Positions 54,239 through 63,013 of a stretch of DNA of 64,000 nucleotides are shown one piece after another. A model generated the notes under the pieces. It ran no database searches. It worked only from the letters and a program-made list of their open reading frames with translations, and had not been told where the DNA came from. The stretch covers positions 1-64,000 of the forward strand of contig DATATI010000053.1 of assembly GCA_036268875.1 (NCBI GenBank), read 5' to 3'. The DNA is from Polyangia bacterium (GTDB lineage Bacteria; Myxococcota_A; Polyangia; Fen-1088). The stretch's first letter is position 1. Each line of letters begins with the position of its first letter. The position numbers were made by a program, and so were the translations under genes.

Positions 54239-55549
54239 ATGTGCCACAACGAAGCGCGATCGACGATCAGTGCCCTGCCCACCGCGCCCGCCAGGACTGC
54301 CGCATCCCCGGGCGGCAGCGCACAGGTCCGCCTGGTTGACCGCCTGATCCCGGCTTTTCCGCGGGTTTTCTGGTTTTTGTGGGCCGGCATGCTGCTGAAC
54401 CGCGCCGGTGGCGGCGTCCTTTGCTGGCTGGCGGTCTATCTGACCCGCGAACGCGGCCTGCGCGCCGACCTGGCCGGGCTGGTGCTCAGCCTGCATGCCG
54501 CCGGCGGCATCATCGCCGGGCCGACCGGCGGCGCGCTGGCCGATCGGCTGGGGCGGCGGGCGACTTTGTTGCTGGGAACGGCGGGCGCCGGCGTGGCCAT
54601 GCTGGCGCTGGGGTTCGCGCGCGCGCTGGGCGCGATTTTTCTTCTGGCGCCGCTGCTGGGATTCTTCACCCAGATCTGTGGACCGCCGCTGCTGGCGGCG
54701 GTGGCCGACTTGATCCAACCGGCGCAACGGCGACGGGCCTATGGTTTCATTTACTGGGCCAACAACCTCGGCTTCGCGGCGGCCGCCGCGCTGGGCGGCT
54801 TTCTGGCCGAGCGGCACTTCACCTGGCTATTCGTCGTCGACGCCATGACCACGCTGGGCTACGGCGTGATTGTTCTTCTGCGTGTGCCCGAGACGCGACC
54901 ACCGGCGGCGGCAGCGACGTCCCCGGTCATCTCACCAGCAAACGGCTGGCTGGCGCCCTTTCGCGATCGCGCGTTGATGACGCTGGTGGGCATCCAGGTG
55001 CCGGTGCTGGTGGCGTTCACACAGGTCCTGGCGGCGCTGCCCCTGGACATGCGCGCGCACAGCTTGCCGGCGAATCGCATCGGCCTTTTGCTGGGCCTGA
55101 ACGGGGTGGTCATCGTGCTGTTGCAGCCGCTGGCCCTGCGCTTTTTGCAGCGGGTGCCGCACGTGTCGCTGCTGGCGGGCGGCGCGGCCCTGGCGGGCCT
55201 GGGCCTGGGCGCCGTCGGGCTGGCCCGCGGCTCGTGGGGATACGCGTTGGCCACGGTGATCTTCACGGCGGGCGAGATCGGGTTTTCGCTGGCGATGCCG
55301 CCGTTGGTGGCGCAGCTGGCGCCCAGCGATCAGCGTGGCGCGTACCAGGGCATGCATCAACTTTCGTGGAGCGTGGCCAGCATGCTGGCGCCAATGCTGG
55401 GGCTGACCGTGCTGGCTCACGCCGGGTCGGCAACCTTATGGACAGGGTGCTTGTGCGTCGGCGTCGGGGCTGGCGCACTGCACGCCACCGTCACCCGGCG
55501 CCAGATCAACCACAGTCTCGACAGGCGTGAAGATAGAGAGGCCGCCTAG
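54239..55549 (+). CDS. Major facilitator superfamily transporter
   Basis: 436 aa from ATG 54239 (GGAGA upstream). Twelve hydrophobic segments can be read. The signature loop between helices 2 and 3 is GGALADRLGRRATLLLG (motif A), and motif-like features recur after helix 8. The family exports or imports small solutes by proton exchange; drug efflux-type members are most similar in layout. The substrate cannot be told. It precedes the sigma-factor cassette on the same strand by about 110 bp but need not be part of it. Confidence 0.88.
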   Translation: MCHNEARSTISALPTAPARTAASPGGSAQVRLVDRLIPAFPRVFWFLWAGMLLNRAGGGVLCWLAVYLTRERGLRADLAGLVLSLHAAGGIIAGPTGGALADRLGRRATLLLGTAGAGVAMLALGFARALGAIFLLAPLLGFFTQICGPPLLAAVADLIQPAQRRRAYGFIYWANNLGFAAAAALGGFLAERHFTWLFVVDAMTTLGYGVIVLLRVPETRPPAAAATSPVISPANGWLAPFRDRALMTLVGIQVPVLVAFTQVLAALPLDMRAHSLPANRIGLLLGLNGVVIVLLQPLALRFLQRVPHVSLLAGGAALAGLGLGAVGLARGSWGYALATVIFTAGEIGFSLAMPPLVAQLAPSDQRGAYQGMHQLSWSVASMLAPMLGLTVLAHAGSATLWTGCLCVGVGAGALHATVTRRQINHSLDRREDREAA

Positions 55550-55661
55550 CTTGGTTAGACGGGCGAGGCCGTGCGAAAGCGCGATTACGGGAGGGCTTTC
55601 ACTTTTATCGGACTGCCGCCGATTGGTCGAACAACCTATTAAAGGGAGACCTTGTCTGGTC

Positions 55662-56300
55662 GTGTCGTTACCACGCCCTGTTGATTCAGCACCTGATGGG
55701 CGAACGCCAGCCGTCGACCCGGTCGAGGGCGACGCACGCCTGGTCATCCGCGCCGCGGCGGGCGACGGCCAGGCCATCACTGTCATCTGGTCGCGCTATC
55801 ACCTGCTGGTCCGATCGGTGCTGCTGTCCACGCTGGGCGCCGACCAGGAGATCGACGACCTGGTGCAAGAGGTGTTCATGGAGCTGCTCCGCGCGGTCAA
55901 GCTGGTGCGCGACGGCACGGCGCTGCCGGCCATTCTGTCGCGCATCGCCGTGCGCCGAGCAGGCATGGCCTTGCGGCGGCGGCGGGTGCGGTCGGTGATT
56001 CTGTCGTTGCCGTGGATCGACATGCCGGACGTCCCGGTGGCGCCGGCCGACATGGACAGCCGGCTGGCGCTGGTGGCGTTGTATCGCCTGCTGAACAAGA
56101 TCAAGCCGCGGCATCGGCTGGCGTTCCTGCTTTTCTCCGTGCAGGGATTGGATGTGGCGGAGGTGGCCGGCGCCCTGGAGATCTCGCTGTCGGCGGCCAA
56201 GCGGGCGGTCAGCGCCGGACGCAAAAAGGTGCTGCGAATGGCCGAACGGGAGCCGTTGCTGAAGCAATTCCTGTCGGCGGAGCGGGAGGGGAAATCGTGA
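55662..56300 (+). CDS. ECF-type RNA polymerase sigma factor
   Basis: 212 aa from GTG 55662 (AAAGGGAGA lies 12 bp upstream, so the start is approximate). Region 2: WSRYHLLVRSVLL and EIDDLVQEVFMELLRAV, the DDLVQE core that contacts the -10 element and core enzyme. Region 4: RHRLAFLLFSVQGLDVAEVA and SLSAAKRAVSAGRKKVLR, the helix-turn-helix for the -35. Its stop overlaps the FecR gene start, so it is produced together with its likely regulator. Confidence 0.9.
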   Translation: MSLPRPVDSAPDGRTPAVDPVEGDARLVIRAAAGDGQAITVIWSRYHLLVRSVLLSTLGADQEIDDLVQEVFMELLRAVKLVRDGTALPAILSRIAVRRAGMALRRRRVRSVILSLPWIDMPDVPVAPADMDSRLALVALYRLLNKIKPRHRLAFLLFSVQGLDVAEVAGALEISLSAAKRAVSAGRKKVLRMAEREPLLKQFLSAEREGKS

Positions 56301-57529
56301 CCAGCGAAAGGGATCCGCAGCAACAAGAACGGTTGAATTGGCTGGTCGCGCTGGCCCGCGGGGCCGTCGACGAACGGCTGCGCAACGCCGGCGGCGAGGG
56401 CGGCCTGGCGAATTTGATCCTCGGTGTCGGGCAGCGGGTCGTAAACCCCGCCCCGAGACGGCGACTATTCGTTCCGCTGGGCGCTGGGTTCGCGGTCGCC
56501 GGCTTGGTGCTGGTGATCGTCGGCGCCACCCGGCTGCGCGCGCCGTCCCCGGCCCTCCTTTCATATGCGGTGGAAAATGAGCCGGCGGCGCCGACCACGC
56601 TGATGCCGGCGGCGCCGGCGACCACGGCGAGGGACGGCCACGGCGCAACGACCGGAGCGCGCGTCGCCGAGGCCGCGACGAGCAGCCAGTATCATTTCTC
56701 CGACGGCACCACCATCGCGGCGCCCAGTGGAACCGCAGTGGACGTCGAGGCGGTGGACAACAAACGGCCGCGCGTGCGCATCAACGGCCGGCCGGCGCGG
56801 GTGCGGGTGGTGCATCGTCCGGACACGCGCTGGATCTTCGAGGCTGGGCCGTTCGAGGTGCTGGTCACCGGCACCGCTTTCGATCTCGGCTGGAACGCGG
56901 CGCCGCAGGTGCTGTCGCTGGATTTGATCGAAGGGGCGGTGACCTTGCGCGGACCGCGTCTGCCCGAGGGTGGCGTTCCTGTGCTGGCCGGCCAGCACGT
57001 CGAGGTGTCGCTGGCCACCGGCAGCCTGACCGTGCGCGCCGCCGGCGCCGCGCCCGCCCAACCGCAGACGCCACCGCCGCCGCTCGACGAAGCGCCGATC
57101 TCCGGCGCCACACCGGCGCCCGCCCCCAGCGTCCCAGCGCCCGCCGCCAGCCGCCGCGCCGGCGCGGTCAGCTGGCGCGGGTTGGTCGGCCGCGGTGACT
57201 TCGACGGCGTGGTGAAGGCGGCGCGCCGGCGCTCGATCGACGATTGCGAGTTGCGCTGCTCGGCAGAGGATCTGCGTGCGCTGGGAGATGCCGCCCGCTA
57301 TTCAAACCGATCGGCGCTGGCCGAACGGGCCTTCGTCGCCTTGCGGGCGCGTTTCGCCGGAACAACCGACGGCACCGCCGCTGCTTACCTTCTGGGACGA
57401 ACCTACGAATCCAAACACAACTGGTCCGGTGCCGAGCGGCTGTACCAGCAATACCTGAGCGAAGCGCCCAGCGGACAGTTCGCCGTCGAGGCCGCGTCCG
57501 GCCGGGCCCGAGTGGCTGCCCGTCGATAA
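56297..57529 (+). CDS. FecR-domain anti-sigma-like protein with TPR tail
   Basis: 410 aa from GTG 56297, overlapping the sigma stop by 4 bp. A short cytoplasmic front (ERLNWLVALARGAVDERLRN) leads to a membrane helix (LFVPLGAGFAVAGLVLVIVGA) near residue 56. The periplasmic FecR domain lies at about 135-255 (DGTTIAAPSGTAVDVEAVDN, GPFEVLVTGTAFDL, LIEGAVTLRGPRL). A Pro-rich linker and TPR-like helices (ALAERAFVALRARFAGTTDG, LYQQYLSEAPSGQFAVEA) follow. Such proteins sequester and signal to their partner ECF sigma factor. Unlike classic FecR, the TPR tail replaces a TonB-dependent receptor link. Confidence 0.87.
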   Translation: MTSERDPQQQERLNWLVALARGAVDERLRNAGGEGGLANLILGVGQRVVNPAPRRRLFVPLGAGFAVAGLVLVIVGATRLRAPSPALLSYAVENEPAAPTTLMPAAPATTARDGHGATTGARVAEAATSSQYHFSDGTTIAAPSGTAVDVEAVDNKRPRVRINGRPARVRVVHRPDTRWIFEAGPFEVLVTGTAFDLGWNAAPQVLSLDLIEGAVTLRGPRLPEGGVPVLAGQHVEVSLATGSLTVRAAGAAPAQPQTPPPPLDEAPISGATPAPAPSVPAPAASRRAGAVSWRGLVGRGDFDGVVKAARRRSIDDCELRCSAEDLRALGDAARYSNRSALAERAFVALRARFAGTTDGTAAAYLLGRTYESKHNWSGAERLYQQYLSEAPSGQFAVEAASGRARVAARR

Positions 57530-57537
57530 ACAAGTTA

Positions 57538-58602
57538 ATGATGCCGGTGATGACACGCCGGTCTGGTGGGGTGCGACGCACGCTGGGCCTGCTGGCGGCG
57601 GTGTGGCTGCTCTCGCGGGCCGCCGCCGCTGACGCCGCCGACGTGCTGGTGGTGCGCCCGACGCTGGACGATCGTTTCATCGAAGAGATCTTCCATCGCG
57701 TGGGCGGCGAGCTGCGCGTTCACGCCTTCGTCGTGCGCGAGCAACAGCCCAGCGGCGACGACGTGTCGATGGCGGAGGCGCGCGCGCTGCTCGCTGGCAG
57801 CGGCGCGGCGGCCTGCATCTCGTTCATTTGGCAAGGCGACACGTCGGTGGTGCGGGTCTGGGTCGCCGGCCCCAGCGGCACGCCGGCCTTGTTCGAAGCC
57901 GTGTCGCTGCAACGCACGCCCGACGTGCCGACGGTGCTGGCGGCGCGCGCGGTGGATTTGTTGACGGTGGCGCTGGATAGAAACCGCCCCCTGGCAGCGC
58001 TGCCGCCGGGCGGGTCACCCGTCGCTGACTCGACTGCGCCGACGCTGACCGTCGCCCCGCCGGCGGCGATCACGGCGGCGCCGCGCGACTGGTCGCTGGC
58101 GGTGGGCGCGGCGCTGATCATCGGCGGCGGTCGCTTCGGCAACGCCGCCGGTCCCGAGCTGGCGCTGGCGCGGGCGTTGGCCCGGCGCTGGGCGATCGGC
58201 GTCCGCCTCGCCGCGCCCCTGTGGGGCCAGCGGCTCGGCAACGACGACGCCAGCGCCAAGCAGACCCAAGCGCTGGGATTGATCGAAGGGCAAACGCTTC
58301 TCGCTTCGTGGCGCGCGCTGGCCGTGCGCGCGCGCGTCGGGCTGGGCGCCGATTACCTGCGCATCAACGGCGACGTGGTGCCGGCGGTGGCGTCGGCGAT
58401 GCCGGCGCAGGCGACCGCCTGGGTGGCGACGGCCGCCGCCGGCGTGGCGCTGTCGCTGGCGGTTTCGCCGCGCGTGGCGGTCGACGTCGGCGGCGGCGTC
58501 TGCGCCGCGTGGCCGCGCCCGCACATTCACCTTGGCCACGAGACGGTGGCGCTGACGCAACCGCAGCCGTCGCTGACCGTTGGCGTGCGCTTCGACCTTT
58601 GA
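57538..58602 (+). CDS. Exported protein with probable beta-barrel half
   Basis: 354 aa from ATG 57538 (or 57541), directly after the FecR gene. Signal peptide (TLGLLAAVWLLSRAAAADA). Residues about 30-150 form a soluble region (LDDRFIEEIFHRVGGELRVH). Residues about 190-354 alternate short strands with hydrophobic and polar faces, ending in an aromatic-terminated VGVRFDL, suggesting an outer-membrane barrel. Third gene of the sigma/FecR cassette; in related cassettes such proteins are placed at the outer membrane. I do not recognise a named family. Confidence 0.7.
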   Translation: MMPVMTRRSGGVRRTLGLLAAVWLLSRAAAADAADVLVVRPTLDDRFIEEIFHRVGGELRVHAFVVREQQPSGDDVSMAEARALLAGSGAAACISFIWQGDTSVVRVWVAGPSGTPALFEAVSLQRTPDVPTVLAARAVDLLTVALDRNRPLAALPPGGSPVADSTAPTLTVAPPAAITAAPRDWSLAVGAALIIGGGRFGNAAGPELALARALARRWAIGVRLAAPLWGQRLGNDDASAKQTQALGLIEGQTLLASWRALAVRARVGLGADYLRINGDVVPAVASAMPAQATAWVATAAAGVALSLAVSPRVAVDVGGGVCAAWPRPHIHLGHETVALTQPQPSLTVGVRFDL

Positions 58603-58607
58603 CGACG

Positions 58608-59381
58608 ATGACGATGACGACCACGGCGAAGCCTCGATCGACATTCGTTCGCGCCGTGCTGGCCGCGGCGACCCTGGCCAGTTGCACAGGCACGACGTTG
58701 GACGCCACGGTCGATCGCGGCCCGACCGAGCTGGACCGCCCGACGGCCTGGTATCCCTTGAACGATGCCGCCCGCATCGGCCACGACCGCGCCGCCGGCC
58801 GCGGCGAGGCGCTGGTCGCCGGCGTGCAGATCGTCAGCGATCCACAAAAGGGCCCGGTGGCCGAGTTCGACCCCGTCACCGGCGGCTCGTTGACGCTGCT
58901 GCCGCCCGTGAGTCGCGATTTCACCGTGGCCTTCTGGATGAAGTCCACCCAGCAAGGCCCGAAGCAAGCCGGCTGGGTGATGGGCCCGCGCCTCATCGAC
59001 GGCGACTATCCCAACCTGGCGCTGGACTTCGGCGTCAGTCTGTCTTTGGACAAGCTGGCCTTCGGCGTGGGGAATCCCAGCGACGTCACGCTTGATCAAA
59101 CCGCCATGATCAGCCTGCACAGCGTGGTCGACGGCACCTGGCACCACGTGGCGGTGACCCGCGATGGCACCACCGGCCAGCGCCAGATCTTCGTCGACGG
59201 CGCGCTGGATTCAGAAATGCCGGCGCTGCCTGGCGATCTGAAATTGCCACCTACCATGCTCGTGGGCCAACGCATCTCCACCGCGCCTCCGTCGCCCGTC
59301 CTGAAAGCCACCCTCCTGGATCTGCGTTTCTACGATCGGGTCCTGTCGGCGCCGGCGATCGCGTTTCTGGCGACGCCGTGA
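58608..59381 (+). CDS. LamG/concanavalin-like lipoprotein
   Basis: 257 aa from ATG 58608. Lipobox LATLASC near residue 26. The rest is a LamG/concanavalin A-like jelly roll: AWYPLNDAARIGHD, SRDFTVAFWMKSTQQGP, DGTWHHVAVTRDGTTGQRQI and FVDGALDS (the HHVAVTRDG strand is diagnostic). Such domains bind glycans or proteins at the surface. Fourth gene of the sigma/FecR/barrel cassette, 5 bp after it. Tail to tail with the methyltransferase gene. Confidence 0.85.
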   Translation: MTMTTTAKPRSTFVRAVLAAATLASCTGTTLDATVDRGPTELDRPTAWYPLNDAARIGHDRAAGRGEALVAGVQIVSDPQKGPVAEFDPVTGGSLTLLPPVSRDFTVAFWMKSTQQGPKQAGWVMGPRLIDGDYPNLALDFGVSLSLDKLAFGVGNPSDVTLDQTAMISLHSVVDGTWHHVAVTRDGTTGQRQIFVDGALDSEMPALPGDLKLPPTMLVGQRISTAPPSPVLKATLLDLRFYDRVLSAPAIAFLATP

Positions 59382-59391
59382 TCGCCGCCGG

Positions 59392-60276
59392 TCAGCGCGG
59401 CGTCGGCACCAGCAAGACAATGCCGGCAAAACGGCCGAAGCGTTCGCGCTTGTCGGCCGGGGCGAACGGACGCAGCAATTTCATGACCGCGCGCATCGCC
59501 CACGGCAGCGGCGGACGCCGGCCAAGCCGCGCGCCCTCCGCCGGCAAGTACCGGACCTCGCGGCTCTGCCAGCCATGCTGGGCGAAGAACGCGAACCAGT
59601 CGGGTGGATTGAACTTGAACGGCGCCGCGGCCATGGCGCGATCGGCGCCGGTCTTCTTGCGATAGGCGGTCGAGTCTGGCGAAAAGTAGTCGACGATCCA
59701 GCTCGCCGCGTGCGGCAGCGCGCGAAGATCCTTGGCCAGCGCGCCCACCGCGGCGTTGTCCAGGTACGGCACCACGCCTTCGGTGATGATCAGCAGGCGT
59801 GAGGATTCGCCGTCGATCTGCCGCAGCAGCGTCTGTCGCTGCGGCTGCTCGGCGAGATCCATCCCGACGCGCACAAGCTGGCAGCGCGGCGTCTCTGCGG
59901 CCAGGCGCTGATCTTTGAAGGTGATCAGAGCTGGATAATCGACCTCGATCCAGCGCAGCGACGGCGGCAGCGATAGACGGTAAGGGCGCGTGTCCAGGCC
60001 GGCGCCCAGATTCACCACCGTGTCGCAGCCGGCCGCAATGGCGCCGGCGATGTACTGGTCGATGATGCGCGTGCGAATCGCCACCGACCAGCCGACCATC
60101 GGCTGCATGGGCAGGCCGCGGGTGATGGCGGCGCCGCGCTCGCCGGCCAGCAGTGCCGCCAGCGGATCGACGAACAAAGCATCGGGGCGCGCCGACTCCA
60201 CCGCCCGGTGATGCGCCACCATGAAGGCGGTGTCAGAGACGTGCTGGATGGGGGACGACGACGGTTCGGGGATCAT
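59392..60276 (-). CDS. SAM-dependent methyltransferase, leucine carboxyl methyltransferase-like
   Basis: 294 aa. The family start (HVSDTAFMVAHHRAVES) and motif I VVNLGAGLDTRPYRL, with WIEVDYPALITFK and LLIITEGVVPYLD, are typical of the LCM/PPM1-like (TIGR00027) family. These methylate carboxyl or hydroxyl groups on metabolites and polyketides in bacteria; the exact target is unknown. Its ATG overlaps the stop of the upstream hypothetical gene by 4 bp. Confidence 0.9.
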   Translation of the reverse strand: MIPEPSSSPIQHVSDTAFMVAHHRAVESARPDALFVDPLAALLAGERGAAITRGLPMQPMVGWSVAIRTRIIDQYIAGAIAAGCDTVVNLGAGLDTRPYRLSLPPSLRWIEVDYPALITFKDQRLAAETPRCQLVRVGMDLAEQPQRQTLLRQIDGESSRLLIITEGVVPYLDNAAVGALAKDLRALPHAASWIVDYFSPDSTAYRKKTGADRAMAAAPFKFNPPDWFAFFAQHGWQSREVRYLPAEGARLGRRPPLPWAMRAVMKLLRPFAPADKRERFGRFAGIVLLVPTPR

Positions 60277-61184
60277 TTCCGAGTACCGGTGGCGTTGCCG
60301 CCAGAGAGTCTGTCGGGCGGACAGCGCGCCGGCGGATCCCGGTCGACGCCGCCATCGGGGGTGGCCAAGCGATCCAGCGCGGCGACGATGGCCGCGGCGG
60401 AATTCTGGGCCTCGGACGACGAATCCAATTCGGCGCGCAAGGCCTGGATGATCCCCCGGCGGTCGCGCACGCTGAGGCGGCGGTCGCAGACGATCTGATC
60501 CAGGCGCAGCGGCAGCTCGACGGTGCTGCGCTGAACATCATCGGCATGGGCGCGACCGGCCATGCGAATGCGCAACTCGCGCGTGGCGGTGAGGAAACGC
60601 GCCTTGGCGTAACGATACGGATCCTTGCCCGACATCCGCATCACCTCGTCGGTCACGTCGGCGACGCCACTGGCCCCAACCACCACGGCGGCGGCGTCGA
60701 AGAAACAGGGGCGCGGATACTGACAAGCCTCACGTGTGTCCGGCCGGAAACGCGACACGGAGGTGGCGGGGTATCGCGTCTCGTCGACGATCGGATCGGG
60801 CGGCGGCGCCTTCGGATCTTTTCTCCCGCGGCCAAGAATCACCCCTTGCAGTGTCGGCACATTGCCGGGCGCGCTTTGCGGCACGATCGGAACAAAGTGC
60901 AGCGCGCTGACGTGCTTGTCGTGAAAAGAAACCGTGCCGTCGCGGGCGATGCGCGCCTTGAAGCCCGAGGCGTCGTAAAGCAGATCGCCGCTGCTGTCCT
61001 TGGCCCGCTCCAGCCGGTATTGATCGGCGGTGGGCTCGCGGGTGGTGGGCGTGCTGGTGGGTGGCCGCAACAGCGACGGTGGCCGGGGCGGCGGCGCGGC
61101 GGCCGATTTCTCCGGCGACGCCGGCTGGTCGGCGACGTCCAGCGCCAGCAGCGCCAGCGTCAGGAACGTGAATGCGCAAGCCAT
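60273..61184 (-). CDS. Secreted protein of unknown function
   Basis: 303 aa. Signal-like N-terminus (FTFLTLALLALDVADQPA), then a Pro/Thr-rich linker. The middle has DASGFKARIARDGTVSFHDK, then VIDE-like TRYPATSVSRF, and CQYPRPCFF with two Cys. A mostly helical C-terminus carries LDQIVCDRRLSVRDRRGIIQ. No family recognised. It forms an operon with the methyltransferase, which it overlaps by 4 bp, and is divergent from the small Cys lipoprotein. Confidence 0.65.
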   Translation of the reverse strand: MACAFTFLTLALLALDVADQPASPEKSAAAPPPRPPSLLRPPTSTPTTREPTADQYRLERAKDSSGDLLYDASGFKARIARDGTVSFHDKHVSALHFVPIVPQSAPGNVPTLQGVILGRGRKDPKAPPPDPIVDETRYPATSVSRFRPDTREACQYPRPCFFDAAAVVVGASGVADVTDEVMRMSGKDPYRYAKARFLTATRELRIRMAGRAHADDVQRSTVELPLRLDQIVCDRRLSVRDRRGIIQALRAELDSSSEAQNSAAAIVAALDRLATPDGGVDRDPPARCPPDRLSGGNATGTRK

Positions 61185-61323
61185 AGTGTCTCTATCGACA
61201 TAGGGATAGTCGCGTCGGGATGCCAGGGCCAGTGTCCTGGAAATGAAATTTTTCTCTGCGCATGGGCGTCAAAAACTTCGGCTGACCTAACCAAAAAAAA
61301 CCAACTCTGATAAGGGAAAGCTT

Positions 61324-61920
61324 ATGACCAAGACACTGGGAGCGTGCACTCTGGCAATTTTCTTGGCCTCGGCGTGCGGCGGGGGCAGCGACACCCTGTC
61401 CACGGGAATCCCGCCCAACACCAGCCTGGGCAACCTGACCCCCGAACAGAACCAGAAGCTGTGCGTGGCCAGCGAGACGTTCCTCCGGACCAAGGTGGAA
61501 ACGCTGTCCTGCCTGATCCAGGCGCTGGTGCCGGCCTCGCTGGCCGCCAGCACGGACGTGGCGCGCATGCAGTGCAAGACCGCGTACAACGCCTGCGTGT
61601 CGCAGCTGGCCACCAGCAGCGGCGGATCGGCGGACGGCGGCACGTCCTCCACCACCACTTGCAAGATGCCGACCGCATCGTGCACGGCCACCGTCGGAGA
61701 ATTCGAGACCTGCTTGAACGACAGCTCGGCCGCTTACGACAATCTGCAAGGCACCCTGCCCAGCTGCGACGAGCTGCACCTTCCGTTGATGATCGACTCC
61801 AGCGTCGGCAGCACTGTTACCGAGCCCGCCTCCTGCACCAAGCTGAGCAGCGAGTGCCCCGACATCACCAGCAGCAGCAGCGGCGGCAGCTCCAGCGGCG
61901 ACGGCGGCACGAAGAAGTAA
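61324..61920 (+). CDS. Small Cys-containing lipoprotein
   Basis: 198 aa. Signal MTKTLGACTLAIFLASAC with lipobox, then a helical body with about nine cysteines (KLCVASETFL, TLSCLIQAL, MQCKTAYNACVSQLA, SCTATVGEFETCLND, PASCTKLSSECPD) in a spacing seen in Myxococcota lipoproteins of unknown function. The tail is Ser/Gly-rich. Stands alone before the aldo/keto reductase gene. Confidence 0.75.
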   Translation: MTKTLGACTLAIFLASACGGGSDTLSTGIPPNTSLGNLTPEQNQKLCVASETFLRTKVETLSCLIQALVPASLAASTDVARMQCKTAYNACVSQLATSSGGSADGGTSSTTTCKMPTASCTATVGEFETCLNDSSAAYDNLQGTLPSCDELHLPLMIDSSVGSTVTEPASCTKLSSECPDITSSSSGGSSSGDGGTKK

Positions 61921-61994
61921 GCGGCGGCGCCCGCCACAAACCGACGGCGTGCCGCCGGCGGCGGAGTATCATTCGCCGCACCAAGGAGAAGACG

Positions 61995-62996
61995 ATGACG
62001 GAACAGCTGTCCGAAACCCGCCCGGTGAAGCTGGGCGCGACGGGACCGACGGTTTTTCCGCTGGGTCTCGGCTGCATGGGCATGTCCGGGACGTATGGCG
62101 CCACCGACGACGCCGAGAGCGTCCGCACCATCCAGGCAGCCATCGATCGCGGCGTCACGTTGATCGACACCGGTGACTTTTACGGCATGGGCCACAACGA
62201 GCTCATCATCGGCCGTGCCATCGCCGGCCGCCGCGACAAGATTTTTCTTTCGGTGAAGTTCGGCGCCCTGCGCGGGCCAGACGGAAGCTGGCAGGGCCTG
62301 GACACGCGCCCGGCCGCGGTGAAGAACTTTCTCGCCTACACCCTCAAGCGCCTCGGTGTCGAGGCCATCGACATCTACCGGCCGTCGCGGCTGGATCCGA
62401 ACGTTCCGATCGAGGACACCGTCGGGGCCATCGCCGAAATGGTCAAGGCCGGCTATGTCCGCCACATCGGATTGTCGGAGGTCGGCGTCGAGACCCTGCG
62501 CCGCGCCCGCCAGCTGCATCCCATCGTCGATCTGCAGATCGAATACTCGCTGGCCAGCCGGCGGCCGGAGGCGACGATCTTTCCCGCCCTGAAAGAGCTG
62601 GGCGTCGGCGCCACGCTGTACGGGGTTTTCTCGCGCGGCTTGCTCACCGGCAGCGGGCCCAAAGGGCCGCGCGACCTGCGCAATCACCTGCCCCGCTTTC
62701 AAAGCGACAACCGCGCCCAAAACAGCGACCTCGCCCTGCGCCTGCAGGCCTTCGCCGCCGAGCGCGGCATGACCGCGGGCCAGGCGGCGATCGCCTGGGT
62801 GCGGGCGCGGCAGCCGACGCTCCTGCCCTTGATCGGACCCAAGACCGTCGCGCAGCTTGACGATGCGTTGGGCGCCCTGGCGTGCCCGCTGTCCCCGGAC
62901 GACGTGGTGGCGCTGGAGCGGGCGTTGCCCGAGGATGCCGTGGCCGGCTCTCGCTATGGCGCCGAACAGATGCGCGGCCTGGACAGCGAGCGATAG
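61995..62996 (+). CDS. Aldo/keto reductase
   Basis: 333 aa from ATG 61995, with AAGGAGAAG upstream. TIM-barrel NADPH-dependent reductase of the tas/YakC-type group. Catalytic Asp and Tyr are in LIDTGDFYGMGHNE, Lys in LSVKFGALRG, and the cofactor end in PLIGPKTVAQLDDALGAL. At the usual catalytic His the sequence reads YRPSRLDP, so His is replaced by Ser or Pro; this RPxRLDP variant is known in the group and may still be active. Carbonyl substrate unknown. Confidence 0.92.
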   Translation: MTEQLSETRPVKLGATGPTVFPLGLGCMGMSGTYGATDDAESVRTIQAAIDRGVTLIDTGDFYGMGHNELIIGRAIAGRRDKIFLSVKFGALRGPDGSWQGLDTRPAAVKNFLAYTLKRLGVEAIDIYRPSRLDPNVPIEDTVGAIAEMVKAGYVRHIGLSEVGVETLRRARQLHPIVDLQIEYSLASRRPEATIFPALKELGVGATLYGVFSRGLLTGSGPKGPRDLRNHLPRFQSDNRAQNSDLALRLQAFAAERGMTAGQAAIAWVRARQPTLLPLIGPKTVAQLDDALGALACPLSPDDVVALERALPEDAVAGSRYGAEQMRGLDSER

Positions 62997-63013
62997 CGAC
63001 CCATAGTCAGCCG

